A DNA stretch of 64,000 bases from Burkholderiales bacterium. Lineage in GTDB: Bacteria > Pseudomonadota > Gammaproteobacteria > Burkholderiales > Burkholderiaceae_C. Shown piece by piece: positions 29,127 to 39,629 of this stretch. The stretch covers positions 1 to 64,000 of the forward strand of contig JAABRA010000110.1 in the NCBI GenBank assembly GCA_011391155.1. Direction: 5' to 3'. How positions within the stretch are numbered: the stretch's first letter is position 1; every line of letters starts with the position of its first letter. Under the pieces are notes generated by a model. It was not told where the DNA came from, searched no databases, and worked only from the letters and a program-made list of their open reading frames with translations. A program made the translations under genes and the position numbers.

Positions 29127-30185
29127 TTAGATTTCTTGCCGGGCTCGTCTAGAGCCGGCGCTGGGCAAAAGAGTCAGTTCTGCGGTGTGCTGGCGGTTCT
29201 TCATGCCGAGCCAGGAGGTCCAGCCCAGCCGGCTGTGGAGGCCCAACCGGCACGGCCTGACCTGGTCGTGCTTGAGCCCCAGCTTCAGGTCCCAGGAAAG
29301 CTCCAGCCCGATGTATTGCTCAACCAGCGCAATAACGGCTGGCAGCGCCTTGCCCTGCGGAAGCAGGCTCACAAAGACATCATGATCCAACGGCCCGATG
29401 TGGATGCGGAAGTTGTGTTGGCGATCCCACACCATCTTGCCCAGCACGGCGCCTCCGCCAAGGTTGACACCCGGCCTTTTTCGACGGGCATTGGCTCCCG
29501 AGATGCGAGTGCGCTCGCTCTGCGGCAGCTCGAGCCAGGAGCCTACGAACTGCTCGACTTTGGCCGATCGCTCCAGATAGCCAGACAACACGGCCGCCAG
29601 GCCATCCGCGTTGCGCACTTGAGAGGAATAGATCCCTGAAAAAAAGAGCTTGGCGTGGTCAGGGGCTGCGTCACGCCCCAACAGTTCCGGCGTGCCAAGC
29701 CCGATCAAAGACCCGACGTAAGCGGCGAAACGGTCATCAGCCGGCCGGTCAAGCCCCACCGTCGGTTGTGCCTGGGCCCATGCCCGATAAAACAGCAACA
29801 GAAGCCGATGGTGGAACATGTCGGCAAAGCGGGCAAGAGTCGCATCGCCGTGATGCATCAAGCGCTCCCGCGCGTACTCCGTCAAGTGGTACGGCAGGGG
29901 GCCATTCGGTCCAAACAGGCCGAAGAAGCGGACCTCGATGCGGGGTTTGCTTTTGGCCGTGGCGGGGGCGACCGCATGCAGGGCACTGGGAGCGAATGAC
30001 AGATCCGCCGACTGGCCCAGGCGCACAGGTTCGTCAGCCGGTTTGCGCGCAGTGCCAAAACGCGGTTTGTCAAGATGCCTGCTTTCGATCCAGCGCAGGG
30101 CATGAAAGAAGTCGTAGCGCCAAGGTTCGGCGGCAATCCGGGCCAACGGATCCTGGCGTGCTACAGAATCGGACGTGTCCCGCAT
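29127..30185 (-). CDS. tssG: T6SS baseplate protein TssG
   Basis: FFHALRWIESRHLDKPRFGTARKPADEPVRLGQSADLSFAPS, FGLFGPNGPLPYHLTEYARER; internal Met at 30185 chosen, overlapping tssF. Confidence 0.93.
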   Translation of the reverse strand: MRDTSDSVARQDPLARIAAEPWRYDFFHALRWIESRHLDKPRFGTARKPADEPVRLGQSADLSFAPSALHAVAPATAKSKPRIEVRFFGLFGPNGPLPYHLTEYARERLMHHGDATLARFADMFHHRLLLLFYRAWAQAQPTVGLDRPADDRFAAYVGSLIGLGTPELLGRDAAPDHAKLFFSGIYSSQVRNADGLAAVLSGYLERSAKVEQFVGSWLELPQSERTRISGANARRKRPGVNLGGGAVLGKMVWDRQHNFRIHIGPLDHDVFVSLLPQGKALPAVIALVEQYIGLELSWDLKLGLKHDQVRPCRLGLHSRLGWTSWLGMKNRQHTAELTLLPSAGSRRARQEI

Positions 30186-32035
30186 CGGGGCCTCCCGATC
30201 ATGATGTCGCCACGCGTCACGGAACGGACCCGGCTCTGGGTGAAGCCGTTGATCGATACATGCCGCGCAAAGAAACGCTCCATCACGCACCCAAAAAGGA
30301 AGGCGCTTGCACCCTGAAACGCCATCTCGTCGACGAGCAGCTCAAATTCGACGCCGCGTCCAAATGCGATGGGCCCCGCCATGGGAAGACGCCGCACGAC
30401 TTGCCGCTTGACGATGGACCGAACTCCCTCGATCTGCCGCTGTTGCGCCGCGTCACCATCATAGGCATAGAGTCGCAGCAGTTGCCGGAGCGCTGCAGCG
30501 CCGTGCTCGTCATCGGTATCGACCAACGAAAGGTGATTGAGCGTCAGTTGATTGATCAGGCGCCAGGCGACACTGCCCTCGCCCTGGGCCGACAACGGCC
30601 GTGACGGCCCCTTGATGACACGAATCGAGGAAACGGGCGCGGAACTTTGTAGTGTGAGTTCGATGCCGGATGGCCCCGTGGACATCAGCAAGGGCAAGTC
30701 GCGGTTGGAGCACAACGCAGTCACACCCAACTGCTGCAAATCATCCGCATAAGGAACTTCTTGAGGATCCACGAGCGAGAGGAAGACTTCAGTGCCAATA
30801 TAGGATGAGCGCGGACCTTCGCGCCGCTGCGTGCTTGACAGAATCCTTGGCTCGCGCTGTGCGGCGTAGTAAGCATTGTGCCCCGCTTCTTCGGTGTGGA
30901 ACGCCGAGTAGAGTGGCACAAAACGCCGCTCGCTGGACAGTCCCACGCCGTACCCGGTGACCGAGGTAATGCTGTGAATTTCAAAATCCATAGGTCGAAC
31001 CCGATCCGGCACCACATGCAGATCGAGGGTTTCCCGGGCCACGTGTATACGATCACAGCGGTGTTCAAAAAGATTGATTGCCGGAACGCAATTCAAGGCG
31101 AACGAGGCCGAGTCAACCGACTGCAGCAAGCTCGCATCCCCACGCGAAAGCAGAATGACGATTTCAATCTCCTGCCCGCCCAATTGACGCAGAACTTCAC
31201 CCAGCCCACAGACATCCAGAAACAAAAAGCGATGCGGAAACGCGTAGTACTCTTGCAACAGGCGGTAGCCCTGAAACCCGGGCAGCGTGACGGGTAACAA
31301 CGCCTGGTCGTCGTCAAAACCCACTGCCTCGATGGCATCGGCTTCAAGCTCACAGCTTTTTGCCGCCGCGCCCTTTCCGGAAAGGACAAAAATGCCCAGC
31401 GCATTGCCGCAGATCAGCTCGTAGAGACGATAAGCGACCTCCTCCGCTGCCGAGCAATGAAGACGCAAATTGTTCATTCCGATCTGGGTAAAGTCCAGCC
31501 CGGCGGTGGACTTCAGGGTTATGCGGACCCCACCGGCGTACTTCTTCCATTCGGGCTTCTGATTCAGCGGCAGGTTTGAAGCATGGGAAAAATACTTCGC
31601 GTCTGTGATCTCGATGGGCCAAAGGGTCACGTCGTGGGCGGTACGAAACTGGCATTCAGTCGGGCCGCCCCGGGTGGGCGCGCTTCGCATTGCGCTATCA
31701 CGCCGTATGGTCACGCCGGATGCCAGTCCGGCATCGCCTAGCTCGGGATTGATCCTGGCGATCAACATCGACGGAAGAGGCGCCAGCAGATGCGGGTAAA
31801 GAATCTCAACCATGCGCTGGGAAAAGCGCGGGAACTCTGCGGCAATCTTGAGTTGAACGCGCGCGGTCAGGAAGGCAAAGCCTTCCAGGAGGCGCTCCAC
31901 ATAGGGGTCGCTGACTTCGAGGCCGTCCATGCGCAACCGCGCGGCGATCTTGGGGAACTGAACGGCGAACTCCGCTCCCATCTCGCGCAGATGCAATAGT
32001 TCCTCGTTGTAATGGCGAAGTAGTCGAGGATCCAT
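30161..32035 (-). CDS. tssF: T6SS baseplate protein TssF
   Basis: MDPRLLRHYNEELLHLREMGAEFAVQFPKIAARLRMDGLEVSDPYVERLLEGFAFL. Confidence 0.96.
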   Translation of the reverse strand: MDPRLLRHYNEELLHLREMGAEFAVQFPKIAARLRMDGLEVSDPYVERLLEGFAFLTARVQLKIAAEFPRFSQRMVEILYPHLLAPLPSMLIARINPELGDAGLASGVTIRRDSAMRSAPTRGGPTECQFRTAHDVTLWPIEITDAKYFSHASNLPLNQKPEWKKYAGGVRITLKSTAGLDFTQIGMNNLRLHCSAAEEVAYRLYELICGNALGIFVLSGKGAAAKSCELEADAIEAVGFDDDQALLPVTLPGFQGYRLLQEYYAFPHRFLFLDVCGLGEVLRQLGGQEIEIVILLSRGDASLLQSVDSASFALNCVPAINLFEHRCDRIHVARETLDLHVVPDRVRPMDFEIHSITSVTGYGVGLSSERRFVPLYSAFHTEEAGHNAYYAAQREPRILSSTQRREGPRSSYIGTEVFLSLVDPQEVPYADDLQQLGVTALCSNRDLPLLMSTGPSGIELTLQSSAPVSSIRVIKGPSRPLSAQGEGSVAWRLINQLTLNHLSLVDTDDEHGAAALRQLLRLYAYDGDAAQQRQIEGVRSIVKRQVVRRLPMAGPIAFGRGVEFELLVDEMAFQGASAFLFGCVMERFFARHVSINGFTQSRVRSVTRGDIMIGRPRCGTRPIL

Positions 32036-32065
32036 CTGGTACAGCGTCAGGTTGCAGGCGAGCGT

Positions 32066-32572
32066 CTAGCGGGTTAGATCCTTGACATCAACGCGTCCGG
32101 TCTCAAGATCAATGTCGGTATGAAGCAGCAACTCGAGCGGAACTGGCTGGGCCCACAGCTGGCCACTGATGCGAAAGCTGATCTGGTTGTGATGGTCAAG
32201 TTCTTCCTCGGAAACCAGCGCCTCAACTCTAAGCGTGTCTGCAATGATGCGGGGCTCGTGATCAACAATCGCCGCCTTTACCTTATCCTCCATGTCCCCC
32301 GGATTGACCGATGAGGCCGTCTGTCCTGACAAAGCCGGAAGGCCATAGTTCAAGACCGATCGCCTCGCTTCGGGAAACTGTTCGAAGGCCTCCTGGTCGG
32401 ATAAAAAAGTCGTGTTGAACAACCAGCTCAGGTCACGCAGGACGGCCTCGCGCATTCGGGGCCCACTGATAATCCGCATCTCAGAGGCCTCGAGTGGATT
32501 CGTGGGATCATCATCTGTCAGTCGGTCCAGTAACGCCGGCTGCAGTCGGTCCTGCGGCCTGGCTTTATTCAT
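32066..32572 (-). CDS. tssE: T6SS baseplate protein TssE (gp25-like)
   Basis: LRDLSWLFNTTFL..., RRSVLNYGLPALSG, EPRI.A.TLRVEAL gp25 family pattern. Confidence 0.93.
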   Translation of the reverse strand: MNKARPQDRLQPALLDRLTDDDPTNPLEASEMRIISGPRMREAVLRDLSWLFNTTFLSDQEAFEQFPEARRSVLNYGLPALSGQTASSVNPGDMEDKVKAAIVDHEPRIIADTLRVEALVSEEELDHHNQISFRISGQLWAQPVPLELLLHTDIDLETGRVDVKDLTR

Positions 32573-32599
32573 GTCCCAGACATTTCATGAATGAATGAA

Positions 32600-33412
32600 T
32601 CACTCTGCGGCGTCCATGGGGCCGAAAGAAATGGATCGGACGTCCATCAATCCAAAATCCCCGATATCCGTCGTGATCACTCGTTGACCACAACCGGCGA
32701 AAAAGCCGGGTTGCATTTCTTTCCACTCGGTCTTGCGTGCGAGCGCAAGCGAAGATTGGCTTAGATCGGTTCCTGCGTAGCGCGTGGGAATCAGGGCGAC
32801 CGACTCGCCACCATTGGAAAACTGAAATTGCGCGGCCGTCCATACGCTATCGCGTAAATCGATGGGCGGTTCAATAGTGATTTTGGCCAGATGAACCAGC
32901 GGTACCCAGTAATAGCGCCCATTGATGACGGCCTCCAGCACAGGTCCCAGGCGCATATCGGCATCTGCCATCCAGGCAAAGGACTTTCCGTCGATGGTGC
33001 CGCTGGACGAGGGGGCCTGTTCGAACGCCTGTTCGCGCAATTTTTGAGCATCCCCCGTTGCGCCTTGACCCTCCCGCAGCAACGCCTCAATCAGCAAGGC
33101 TACCCACGCTTCGGGCTCACCAAAAAGCAGCGGTACCCGCTTGCCCAGAAAGACCTCTTCACGCAATCGCTCGCACTGGATACCTTCACGGTAGGTCTGA
33201 ACCATAGCCAGCGTGGACGCATCAAGTTCACCCGCAACATTTAGCTGGTTAAGGGCACGCTCCCACTGCCCCAGCACGCACAACAACTGGAACAGGAAAA
33301 CGCGCAACTTCGCATCGGCAGGAGCCGATCTGATCTGCTCCTGCAACAACTTCAAGGCGCCTTGGGTATCACCAGCACGCAAAGCCTGCTCGGCCAGAGA
33401 AGGGGATGGCAT
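32600..33412 (-). CDS. tagJ: T6SS accessory protein TagJ (ImpE)
   Basis: LAEQALRAGDTQGALKLLQEQIRSAPADAKLRVFLFQLLCVLGQWERALNQL; located between tssE and hcp. Confidence 0.9.
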   Translation of the reverse strand: MPSPSLAEQALRAGDTQGALKLLQEQIRSAPADAKLRVFLFQLLCVLGQWERALNQLNVAGELDASTLAMVQTYREGIQCERLREEVFLGKRVPLLFGEPEAWVALLIEALLREGQGATGDAQKLREQAFEQAPSSSGTIDGKSFAWMADADMRLGPVLEAVINGRYYWVPLVHLAKITIEPPIDLRDSVWTAAQFQFSNGGESVALIPTRYAGTDLSQSSLALARKTEWKEMQPGFFAGCGQRVITTDIGDFGLMDVRSISFGPMDAAE

Positions 33413-33667
33413 ATCGCAAGTCTCCCGCGCTGAGCGCACGTCAATGTCAAAAAAGCCCTAATCACAGTCACCCATCCAATCCGGTTCGCCGCCCGGTTAT
33501 GGAAGAGCTTTGTCTCCACCGCCAACGGATTCATTCACCGACCGGAGAGAGACCGCCAATGCGCAACCAACGCCAGGCGAAACTACCCATTGCGCAAAGG
33601 TCCGGCGCGATACCGTCGACTGGAACGGCAACCGCGCTGGACCGATACCGCATGAAGACCGCCGGGA

Positions 33668-34150
33668 TCAGATCTTCTGGTTTCGGGCGATATCCCACCC
33701 AGTGTCGATGGTTCCGCCATCGGCGGAACCATCTTTCTTCTGGGGCTGATAGTAGACAATGACTTTTGAGAAGTTCAGGCTGACTTGCTCCACGGGGCGC
33801 TCTTCGGAGCCACCAATTTGATAACTGCTGACCAGAATATCTCTCATCTCAATCTTGAGGTACTCAAGCGGCTTGTCACCACCCGCCTTGCGTGCATACA
33901 AGAAACCTTCCTTGATGTGGGTCCCGGAAGCACAGCGACCGATCAACAAACTTGTTGCCCTGTCGACGTGTTTTGTAAAAGAGATATCCTGAACGTTGAC
34001 TTTGCCAGTCCCTGAGCCACCGCCAACGTGCCCGCTACCCGTATTGCTCATCCCCCAACTCCAGGACAGGATATCGATTTCATCCTTGTGCTTGCCATCC
34101 TGGGCTTCCCCCTTGATACCGTCCAACTTCAAGAACATGTCAACTGCCAT
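33668..34150 (-). CDS. hcp: T6SS tube protein Hcp (TssD)
   Basis: MAVDMFLKLDGIKGEAQDGKHKDEIDILSWSWGMSN. Confidence 0.97.
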   Translation of the reverse strand: MAVDMFLKLDGIKGEAQDGKHKDEIDILSWSWGMSNTGSGHVGGGSGTGKVNVQDISFTKHVDRATSLLIGRCASGTHIKEGFLYARKAGGDKPLEYLKIEMRDILVSSYQIGGSEERPVEQVSLNFSKVIVYYQPQKKDGSADGGTIDTGWDIARNQKI

Positions 34151-34247
34151 TTTCGCGCTCCTTTGGTGCTCTCAGTGAGAGCGGTTAAATTCCCATACGC
34201 ACAAAACACGCGGCGCCAAACCAATGACGGGCGTGCACCCCTCTACC

Positions 34248-35738
34248 CTAAGCCGCCTTGGCCGAAGGAAGCTTGGAGACCAGACGCAAGGACACTGTCA
34301 ACCCTTCAAGCTGATAGTGCGGCCGCAGGAAGAACTTTGACTGATAGTAGCCAGGATTGCCTTCGACCTCTTCCACGACCACCTCTGCAGCCGCAAGAGG
34401 CTTACGGGCCTTGGTGCTTTCCGATGAGTTTGCGGGATCGCCGTCGACATACTGAAGAATCCAGTCCTGCAACCAGCGTTGCATATCGTCACGCTCTTTG
34501 AACGAGCCTACTTTGTCCCGTACGATGCATTTAAGGTAGTGCGCAAAACGACAGGTTGCGAACAGGTACGGCAGACGCGCAGCCAGGTTCGCATTGGCGG
34601 TGGCGTCAGGGTCATCGTATTCCGCAGGTTTCTGGAGTGATTGCGCACCGATAAATGCTGCAAAATCACTGTTCTTGCGATGAATCAACGGCATGAAGCC
34701 GGCTTTTGCAAGTTCAGCTTCACGACGGTCAGCGATCGACACTTCCGTCGGGCATTTCATGTCAACGCCACCATCATCGGTCGGGAAGCTGTGGGTCGGC
34801 AGGTTTTCAACCGCGCCACCGGATTCAATCCCCCGAATTCGGGAGCACCAGCCAAACTCCTTGAAGGATCGATTGATATTGGTGGCCATCGCATAGGCCG
34901 CATTAGCCCATGTGTACTTGGAGCTGTCGGCGGCACCAGTGTCTTCTTCAAAATTAAAGGCTTCCACCGGGTTCGTCTTGGCGCCATAGGGCAACCTTGA
35001 CAAGAAGCGTGGCATCGCCAAACCCAGGTATTTGGCATCGTCCGACTCGCGCAGCGACCGCCATGCTGCGTACTCCGGCGTTGAAAATATCTTGGTCAGA
35101 TCCCGTGGATTTGAAAGCTCCTGCCATGAGTCCATTTGAAGCAGCGTTGGCGATGCACCCGTGATGAATGGCGCCATGGCGGCGGCCGATACTTTGGCCA
35201 TTTCGGCAAGCAACTCGACGTCCGGTGCACTCTGGTCAAAATGGTAATCGCCGACGAGACAAGCAAAAGGTTCGCCACCAAACTGACCATACTCTTCTTC
35301 GTAGATTTTCTTGAACAGCGGGCTCTGGTCCCAATTGGTTCCTTTGTAGCGTTTGAGCGTCTTGCCAAGTTCTGCCTTGGAGATGTTCATCACACGGATC
35401 TTGAGTTGCTCGTCGGTCTCGGTGTTGTTGACCATGTAGTGCAAACCACGCCAGGCACCTTCGAGCTTCTGAAAGTCTTCGTGGTGAATAATCTGGTTGA
35501 TCTGGTCAGACATCTTCTTGTCGATGGCCGCAATCATGTCCTCGATGGACTTGACGACGTCCTTGCCGATCAATTGAGTCTGGGCGAGCGCCTGCTGCGC
35601 AAGGGTCTGAACCGCTGCTTCGACGGCACTCTTTGCCTCGTCGGATTTGGGTTTGAATTCCTTTTGCAGCAATGAAGCCAGATCATTGCCTTCAAAGGTC
35701 ACCGCCGCGAGTGCGGAACTACTTTGGGTCTCTGCCAT
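34248..35738 (-). CDS. tssC: T6SS sheath large subunit TssC (VipB)
   Basis: HHEDFQKLEGAWRGLHYMVNNTETDEQLKIRVMNISKAELGKTLKRY, 496 aa. Confidence 0.97.
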   Translation of the reverse strand: MAETQSSSALAAVTFEGNDLASLLQKEFKPKSDEAKSAVEAAVQTLAQQALAQTQLIGKDVVKSIEDMIAAIDKKMSDQINQIIHHEDFQKLEGAWRGLHYMVNNTETDEQLKIRVMNISKAELGKTLKRYKGTNWDQSPLFKKIYEEEYGQFGGEPFACLVGDYHFDQSAPDVELLAEMAKVSAAAMAPFITGASPTLLQMDSWQELSNPRDLTKIFSTPEYAAWRSLRESDDAKYLGLAMPRFLSRLPYGAKTNPVEAFNFEEDTGAADSSKYTWANAAYAMATNINRSFKEFGWCSRIRGIESGGAVENLPTHSFPTDDGGVDMKCPTEVSIADRREAELAKAGFMPLIHRKNSDFAAFIGAQSLQKPAEYDDPDATANANLAARLPYLFATCRFAHYLKCIVRDKVGSFKERDDMQRWLQDWILQYVDGDPANSSESTKARKPLAAAEVVVEEVEGNPGYYQSKFFLRPHYQLEGLTVSLRLVSKLPSAKAA

Positions 35739-35779
35739 TGAATGCTCCTCAATTCAGTGTTGGGTTGATCTTCTAAATC

Positions 35780-36289
35780 TTATTGGGGCTTCTCGTCCGC
35801 CGGTTTGGCAGAACTGGCCAAGGAGCTCAACAAGGCAGGATCTGCCAGCACTTTGGCTACCAACTCTTCCGCGCCGGTCTTGCCATCCATGTAGGTGACC
35901 AGATTCTGAAGCTGTTGGCGCGCGTCGAGGAGCTTGCTCAGCGAGTCCACTTTTTTTGCCACCGCTGCCGGCGAAAAGTCGTCCATGCTTTCGAACGTCA
36001 GGTCAACGCTCATGTTGCCTTCGCCGGTCAGCGCATTGGGCACCTGAAACGCAACACGCGGCTTCATAGCTTTCATGCGTGAGTCGAAATTGTCAACGTC
36101 AACTTCCAGAAATTTACGATCGGTCACTGGAGCGAGGGGGTCGGAGGGTTTTCCCGACAGATCTGACAGCACCCCCATGACGAAGGGCAACTGCACCTTC
36201 TTCTGGGCGCCGTATAGCTCAACATCGTATTCAATCTGTACGCGCGGAGCCCGGTTGCGTGCGATGAACTTTTGACTGCTGGTTGCCAT
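35780..36289 (-). CDS. tssB: T6SS sheath small subunit TssB (VipA)
   Basis: SSQKFIARNRAPRVQIEYDVELYGAQKKVQLPFVMGVLSDLSG; adjacent to tssC. Confidence 0.96.
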   Translation of the reverse strand: MATSSQKFIARNRAPRVQIEYDVELYGAQKKVQLPFVMGVLSDLSGKPSDPLAPVTDRKFLEVDVDNFDSRMKAMKPRVAFQVPNALTGEGNMSVDLTFESMDDFSPAAVAKKVDSLSKLLDARQQLQNLVTYMDGKTGAEELVAKVLADPALLSSLASSAKPADEKPQ

Positions 36290-36344
36290 AGGAATATCCT
36301 TCAACGGTTAAGGTTCTTGAAATATAAACGACCGACGGACGGCA

Positions 36345-37376
36345 TCAGAAACCACTATCCAGATTAACGCTATCAGGGTCAACCCCCATGACCCGTGCCG
36401 CCTCATTCAGGGCCTCGGGCGCGAGTTCCTTGATCAACTGAAGGAAGTTGTGGTTGATCAGCCGGCGCGCTCGCCGCAACAGCAACTGTGCAGGGTTCGT
36501 CGGTTCTGTACGGTCCAGGTATTCACAAACCATGTCGATCGCACGCACGGCATCATCACGCGACGTTATGGCGCCCAACGCGCCCTTGGGACGAATGTCA
36601 CCAATGCCCTGGTTCGGCGCGCCATGCCCGACGTCAGCATCACCCGTGACATCGACAGGCTGCGTCGGCATCAGGCTTTGAACGCCTTTGAGCAAATCCA
36701 GCAGCGGCCGCAAATCGGGCGCCGCAGAGACGCCGAATCGATCATTCATGACTTCGGCCAATGCCTTCACGGCGGCCATGGCCTTCTGCGGTTGATCGCC
36801 CAAGTCCGGATTTTCAGCGATCGCCGAGACGATCATTTGCTCCAATTGCTCCCTCGAAAGCGGCGTCTCTTCCGCTTTGGCAGCCATCTGATTCAGTGCT
36901 ACCAATACCGATCGAACGCGAACCGAACCTGTTCCCCGAAGATTAAACAGAACACACTGCCGCAAGTCGCCGAGCAGACCATCCGGGTCGGGCAGCATGG
37001 CCAGAGCGTTCGCACGCGCATAGGGGTCGCCATCATCGGGGTCGCACAACGGATGCAGGCGTTCCCAGAAATTGGAGAGCAGGCCCTCAATCAATCGCAA
37101 ACCCGGAGACAAGGCAGAAAAACCACGCAAATTAATGCTTGCCCTGAGCCAAAGCAAAGCGATGCGGATATCACGGGAGCGCCCGAGCAAGGCTTCAGAC
37201 TTCTCGAGTACATCCCCCCAGTCTGGTGGCTCACCGGCCGCAAACTGTGTTTCTGGCTTCCCTTGAGCAACCCGGTTCAGCTCCAGGAAGTCGCTGTCGT
37301 ACTCGAGATCTTTCCCGCACGGCTCGTCGGAATCCGGCAAAGGCTGAAGCCACAACTCGACTAAAGACATATCCAT
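36345..37376 (-). CDS. tssA: T6SS protein TssA (ImpA N-domain)
   Basis: LVELWLQPLPDSDEPCGKDLEYDSDFLELN ImpA N-terminus; Met at 37376 chosen within a longer ORF. Confidence 0.92.
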   Translation of the reverse strand: MDMSLVELWLQPLPDSDEPCGKDLEYDSDFLELNRVAQGKPETQFAAGEPPDWGDVLEKSEALLGRSRDIRIALLWLRASINLRGFSALSPGLRLIEGLLSNFWERLHPLCDPDDGDPYARANALAMLPDPDGLLGDLRQCVLFNLRGTGSVRVRSVLVALNQMAAKAEETPLSREQLEQMIVSAIAENPDLGDQPQKAMAAVKALAEVMNDRFGVSAAPDLRPLLDLLKGVQSLMPTQPVDVTGDADVGHGAPNQGIGDIRPKGALGAITSRDDAVRAIDMVCEYLDRTEPTNPAQLLLRRARRLINHNFLQLIKELAPEALNEAARVMGVDPDSVNLDSGF

Positions 37377-37793
37377 CTCGTCACTTCCCTTTTGAAGCCG
37401 CATTTCCAATAAAACCAAGAACTGTTTGATGCAGATCAACAATTGACTGAAACTTCCGGTATCTTGCCGTACTAACTGATCAGACGCAATGCAGATCCGA
37501 AATTTCTTCCTCACTTGCGCACAAAAGTCACATCACGATGGCGCAGGGGCTACACCTTCATGCAGTAGTAACGCTTTGCACGGATGATCGGCCCGCAGGG
37601 ACTTCACAGCGCCTTGAATCGCACTACACTGCATCGATTCGGGTTAGTTCTTGCGGCCGTGACACATTGGGGGCGGTTGTCCACAAACCCAGTGAATTTG
37701 TCCCGAATGTCCCAGCCGGTTTGAACAGCCTGATTCGAGGGCTCTTTTTCCCAAAAATGCTGCCAAATTGAACGCTTTTGGATTCGATGACAT

Positions 37794-39137
37794 ATGCCAG
37801 TTAAGTCCTTGCTCGCTTTGGCCCGCGCCATCCTGATTACCCAGGTTTTCTGGGGGTCGGCTGCAATTGCTGCTGAACTGCCAGCACGTTTCGGTTCGGT
37901 TTACCGGATTAGCGGCTCGATCTCGGCTGTTGACGCCACCACGGGTAGCGCTCGTGAACTCAAAGCCGGCGATGTCTTGAACGTTGGAGATCAGATCCGC
38001 GCAGCCCCGACTGGCGAAGCCCTTGTGCGCACGGATGATGCCGGCTTCATTGCGGTACGGCCGAACTCCGCTTTTACTATGGAACGCTTCAGTGCAAAGA
38101 ATGCGGGTGACGAAAAGCTCTCCTTGAGGATCTTCTCCGGGGCCTTGCGCCTGATCACGGGCTGGATCGGAAGCCGGAAGAAAGACAACTACCAAATCGT
38201 GACGGCAACCGCGACGATCGGCATAAGGGGCACCGATCATGAGCCCTATGTGCTCTCTACAGAACTCGCTGCGGAACACCAGCAGCCCGAAGGCACGTAT
38301 AACAAAGTCAACAAAGGCGGGACCTCGTTAAGGGCCGCGGGTGCCAGAATTTCCATTGATGCCGGGCAAGTTGGATTTGCCCCGTCGTTGCCAGCCGACC
38401 GGACCCGCAGTTTGATGACGGTCTTGATGCCTGTGCTGCTCGAACGAGTGCCCAGCTTCTTCGTCGCGGGGATGTTCGATGCGGAACTGGACCAACTGAC
38501 ATCACAAGCCCTGCCAGGTGCGCCCGTTGCCAGCGGCACAAGCGTGCCGCCATCAACTGCAACGACAGCGCCAGTCTCCGCAGGACCACAAACGGACAGA
38601 GCCACTGCCCCGCAGGCCCCTGCGACCCAGAGCGCCGGATCAAGCGAGCCACCGCAGAACACCGGAACCCCTTCGCCCACCGCAAGCCCGCCGGCGATAA
38701 CGATCCCCGGCCCGTCACCGTGCCGCCCAAAGGAAATCGCCGAGGCCTGGCTTGAGCAACTGGACTCTGCAGTGACTCAACGGAACCCTCAACTTTATGT
38801 TGACATGTTCGCCCAGCATGCAAAGGTCACCGCACAGGTTCGTGACGGGGAAGGGAAATACATCGAATTCGTGTTTACCCGCAATGAGCTGGCGAAAAGC
38901 ACATTCGCGTCCCTGAACCGTTTGACCCAGTTTGAATCCCGGAGGATCTCCGTGAAAGCGACGCCCGGTGCGAACTCCACACCAAAGCGATGCAACAGGG
39001 TCGCGATTGAGTCCGTCGTCCTCGAAAGCGGTGTACGCGACGGGCAAAGCTACCGGATCGAATCCACCGAGAAGTTCACGATCGAGTCAACGGCTGGCGG
39101 CTGGCTGGCTGTTGACGCCTCAACCAAGCAACGATAG
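37794..39137 (+). CDS. FecR-domain protein with C-terminal NTF2/Cds6-like domain
   Basis: Signal peptide, FecR-like region (SVYRISGSISAVDATTGSARELKAGDVLNVGDQIRAAPTGEALVRTDDAGFIAVRPNSAF), Pro/Thr linker, C-terminal AWLEQLDSAVTQRNPQLYVDMFA. Confidence 0.82.
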   Translation: MPVKSLLALARAILITQVFWGSAAIAAELPARFGSVYRISGSISAVDATTGSARELKAGDVLNVGDQIRAAPTGEALVRTDDAGFIAVRPNSAFTMERFSAKNAGDEKLSLRIFSGALRLITGWIGSRKKDNYQIVTATATIGIRGTDHEPYVLSTELAAEHQQPEGTYNKVNKGGTSLRAAGARISIDAGQVGFAPSLPADRTRSLMTVLMPVLLERVPSFFVAGMFDAELDQLTSQALPGAPVASGTSVPPSTATTAPVSAGPQTDRATAPQAPATQSAGSSEPPQNTGTPSPTASPPAITIPGPSPCRPKEIAEAWLEQLDSAVTQRNPQLYVDMFAQHAKVTAQVRDGEGKYIEFVFTRNELAKSTFASLNRLTQFESRRISVKATPGANSTPKRCNRVAIESVVLESGVRDGQSYRIESTEKFTIESTAGGWLAVDASTKQR

Positions 39138-39221
39138 CGCCTTGGTCTCCATGCAGGACCCGGCGCTTTGATTCGCGCCGGAAAACAGGCAACGGATGAG
39201 AGATCGAGCACCACTCACGGG

Positions 39222-39629
39222 TTAGAGACCGATGGCCGCGATCCCGGCCCTGGCGATCTGCGCGTCTTCGGTCGATTTGACACCGCTCACCCCAACCGCA
39301 CCCAGGCACTGGCCGTCCTTCATGATCGGAACGCCACCTTCCAGTAGTCCCTTCAGGTCGGGTGCGCTCAGAAAGGACATCCGGCCACCGTTGATCATGT
39401 CCTCATAAACCTTGCTCTCTCGCTGGCCCATGGCGGCGGTGTTGGCCTTGGCCGGTGCGATGTGCGCGGAAATCGGCGCCGCGCCGTCCAGGCGGTGCAG
39501 GTGCAGCAAGTGACCGCCACCGTCCACGATGGCAATGGTCACGGCCCATTTGTTCTTGAGCGCTTCGGCCTCGGCCGCGGCGGCGATGGCCTTGACATCG
39601 GCGGATTCGAGGGCATATGTGTTTTTCAT
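39222..39629 (-). CDS. Heme-binding GlcG/HbpS-family (DUF336) protein
   Basis: AVTIAIVDGGGHLLHLHRLDGAAPIS, GVPIMKDGQCLGAVGVSG. Confidence 0.88.
   Translation of the reverse strand: MKNTYALESADVKAIAAAAEAEALKNKWAVTIAIVDGGGHLLHLHRLDGAAPISAHIAPAKANTAAMGQRESKVYEDMINGGRMSFLSAPDLKGLLEGGVPIMKDGQCLGAVGVSGVKSTEDAQIARAGIAAIGL

Noticed and set aside
34194-34240. Possible sigma-54 promoter upstream of hcp (TTGGCGCCGCG...TTTTGTGC on the - strand)
   Set aside because: GG-N10-GC spacing does not hold, so the -24/-12 assignment fails.
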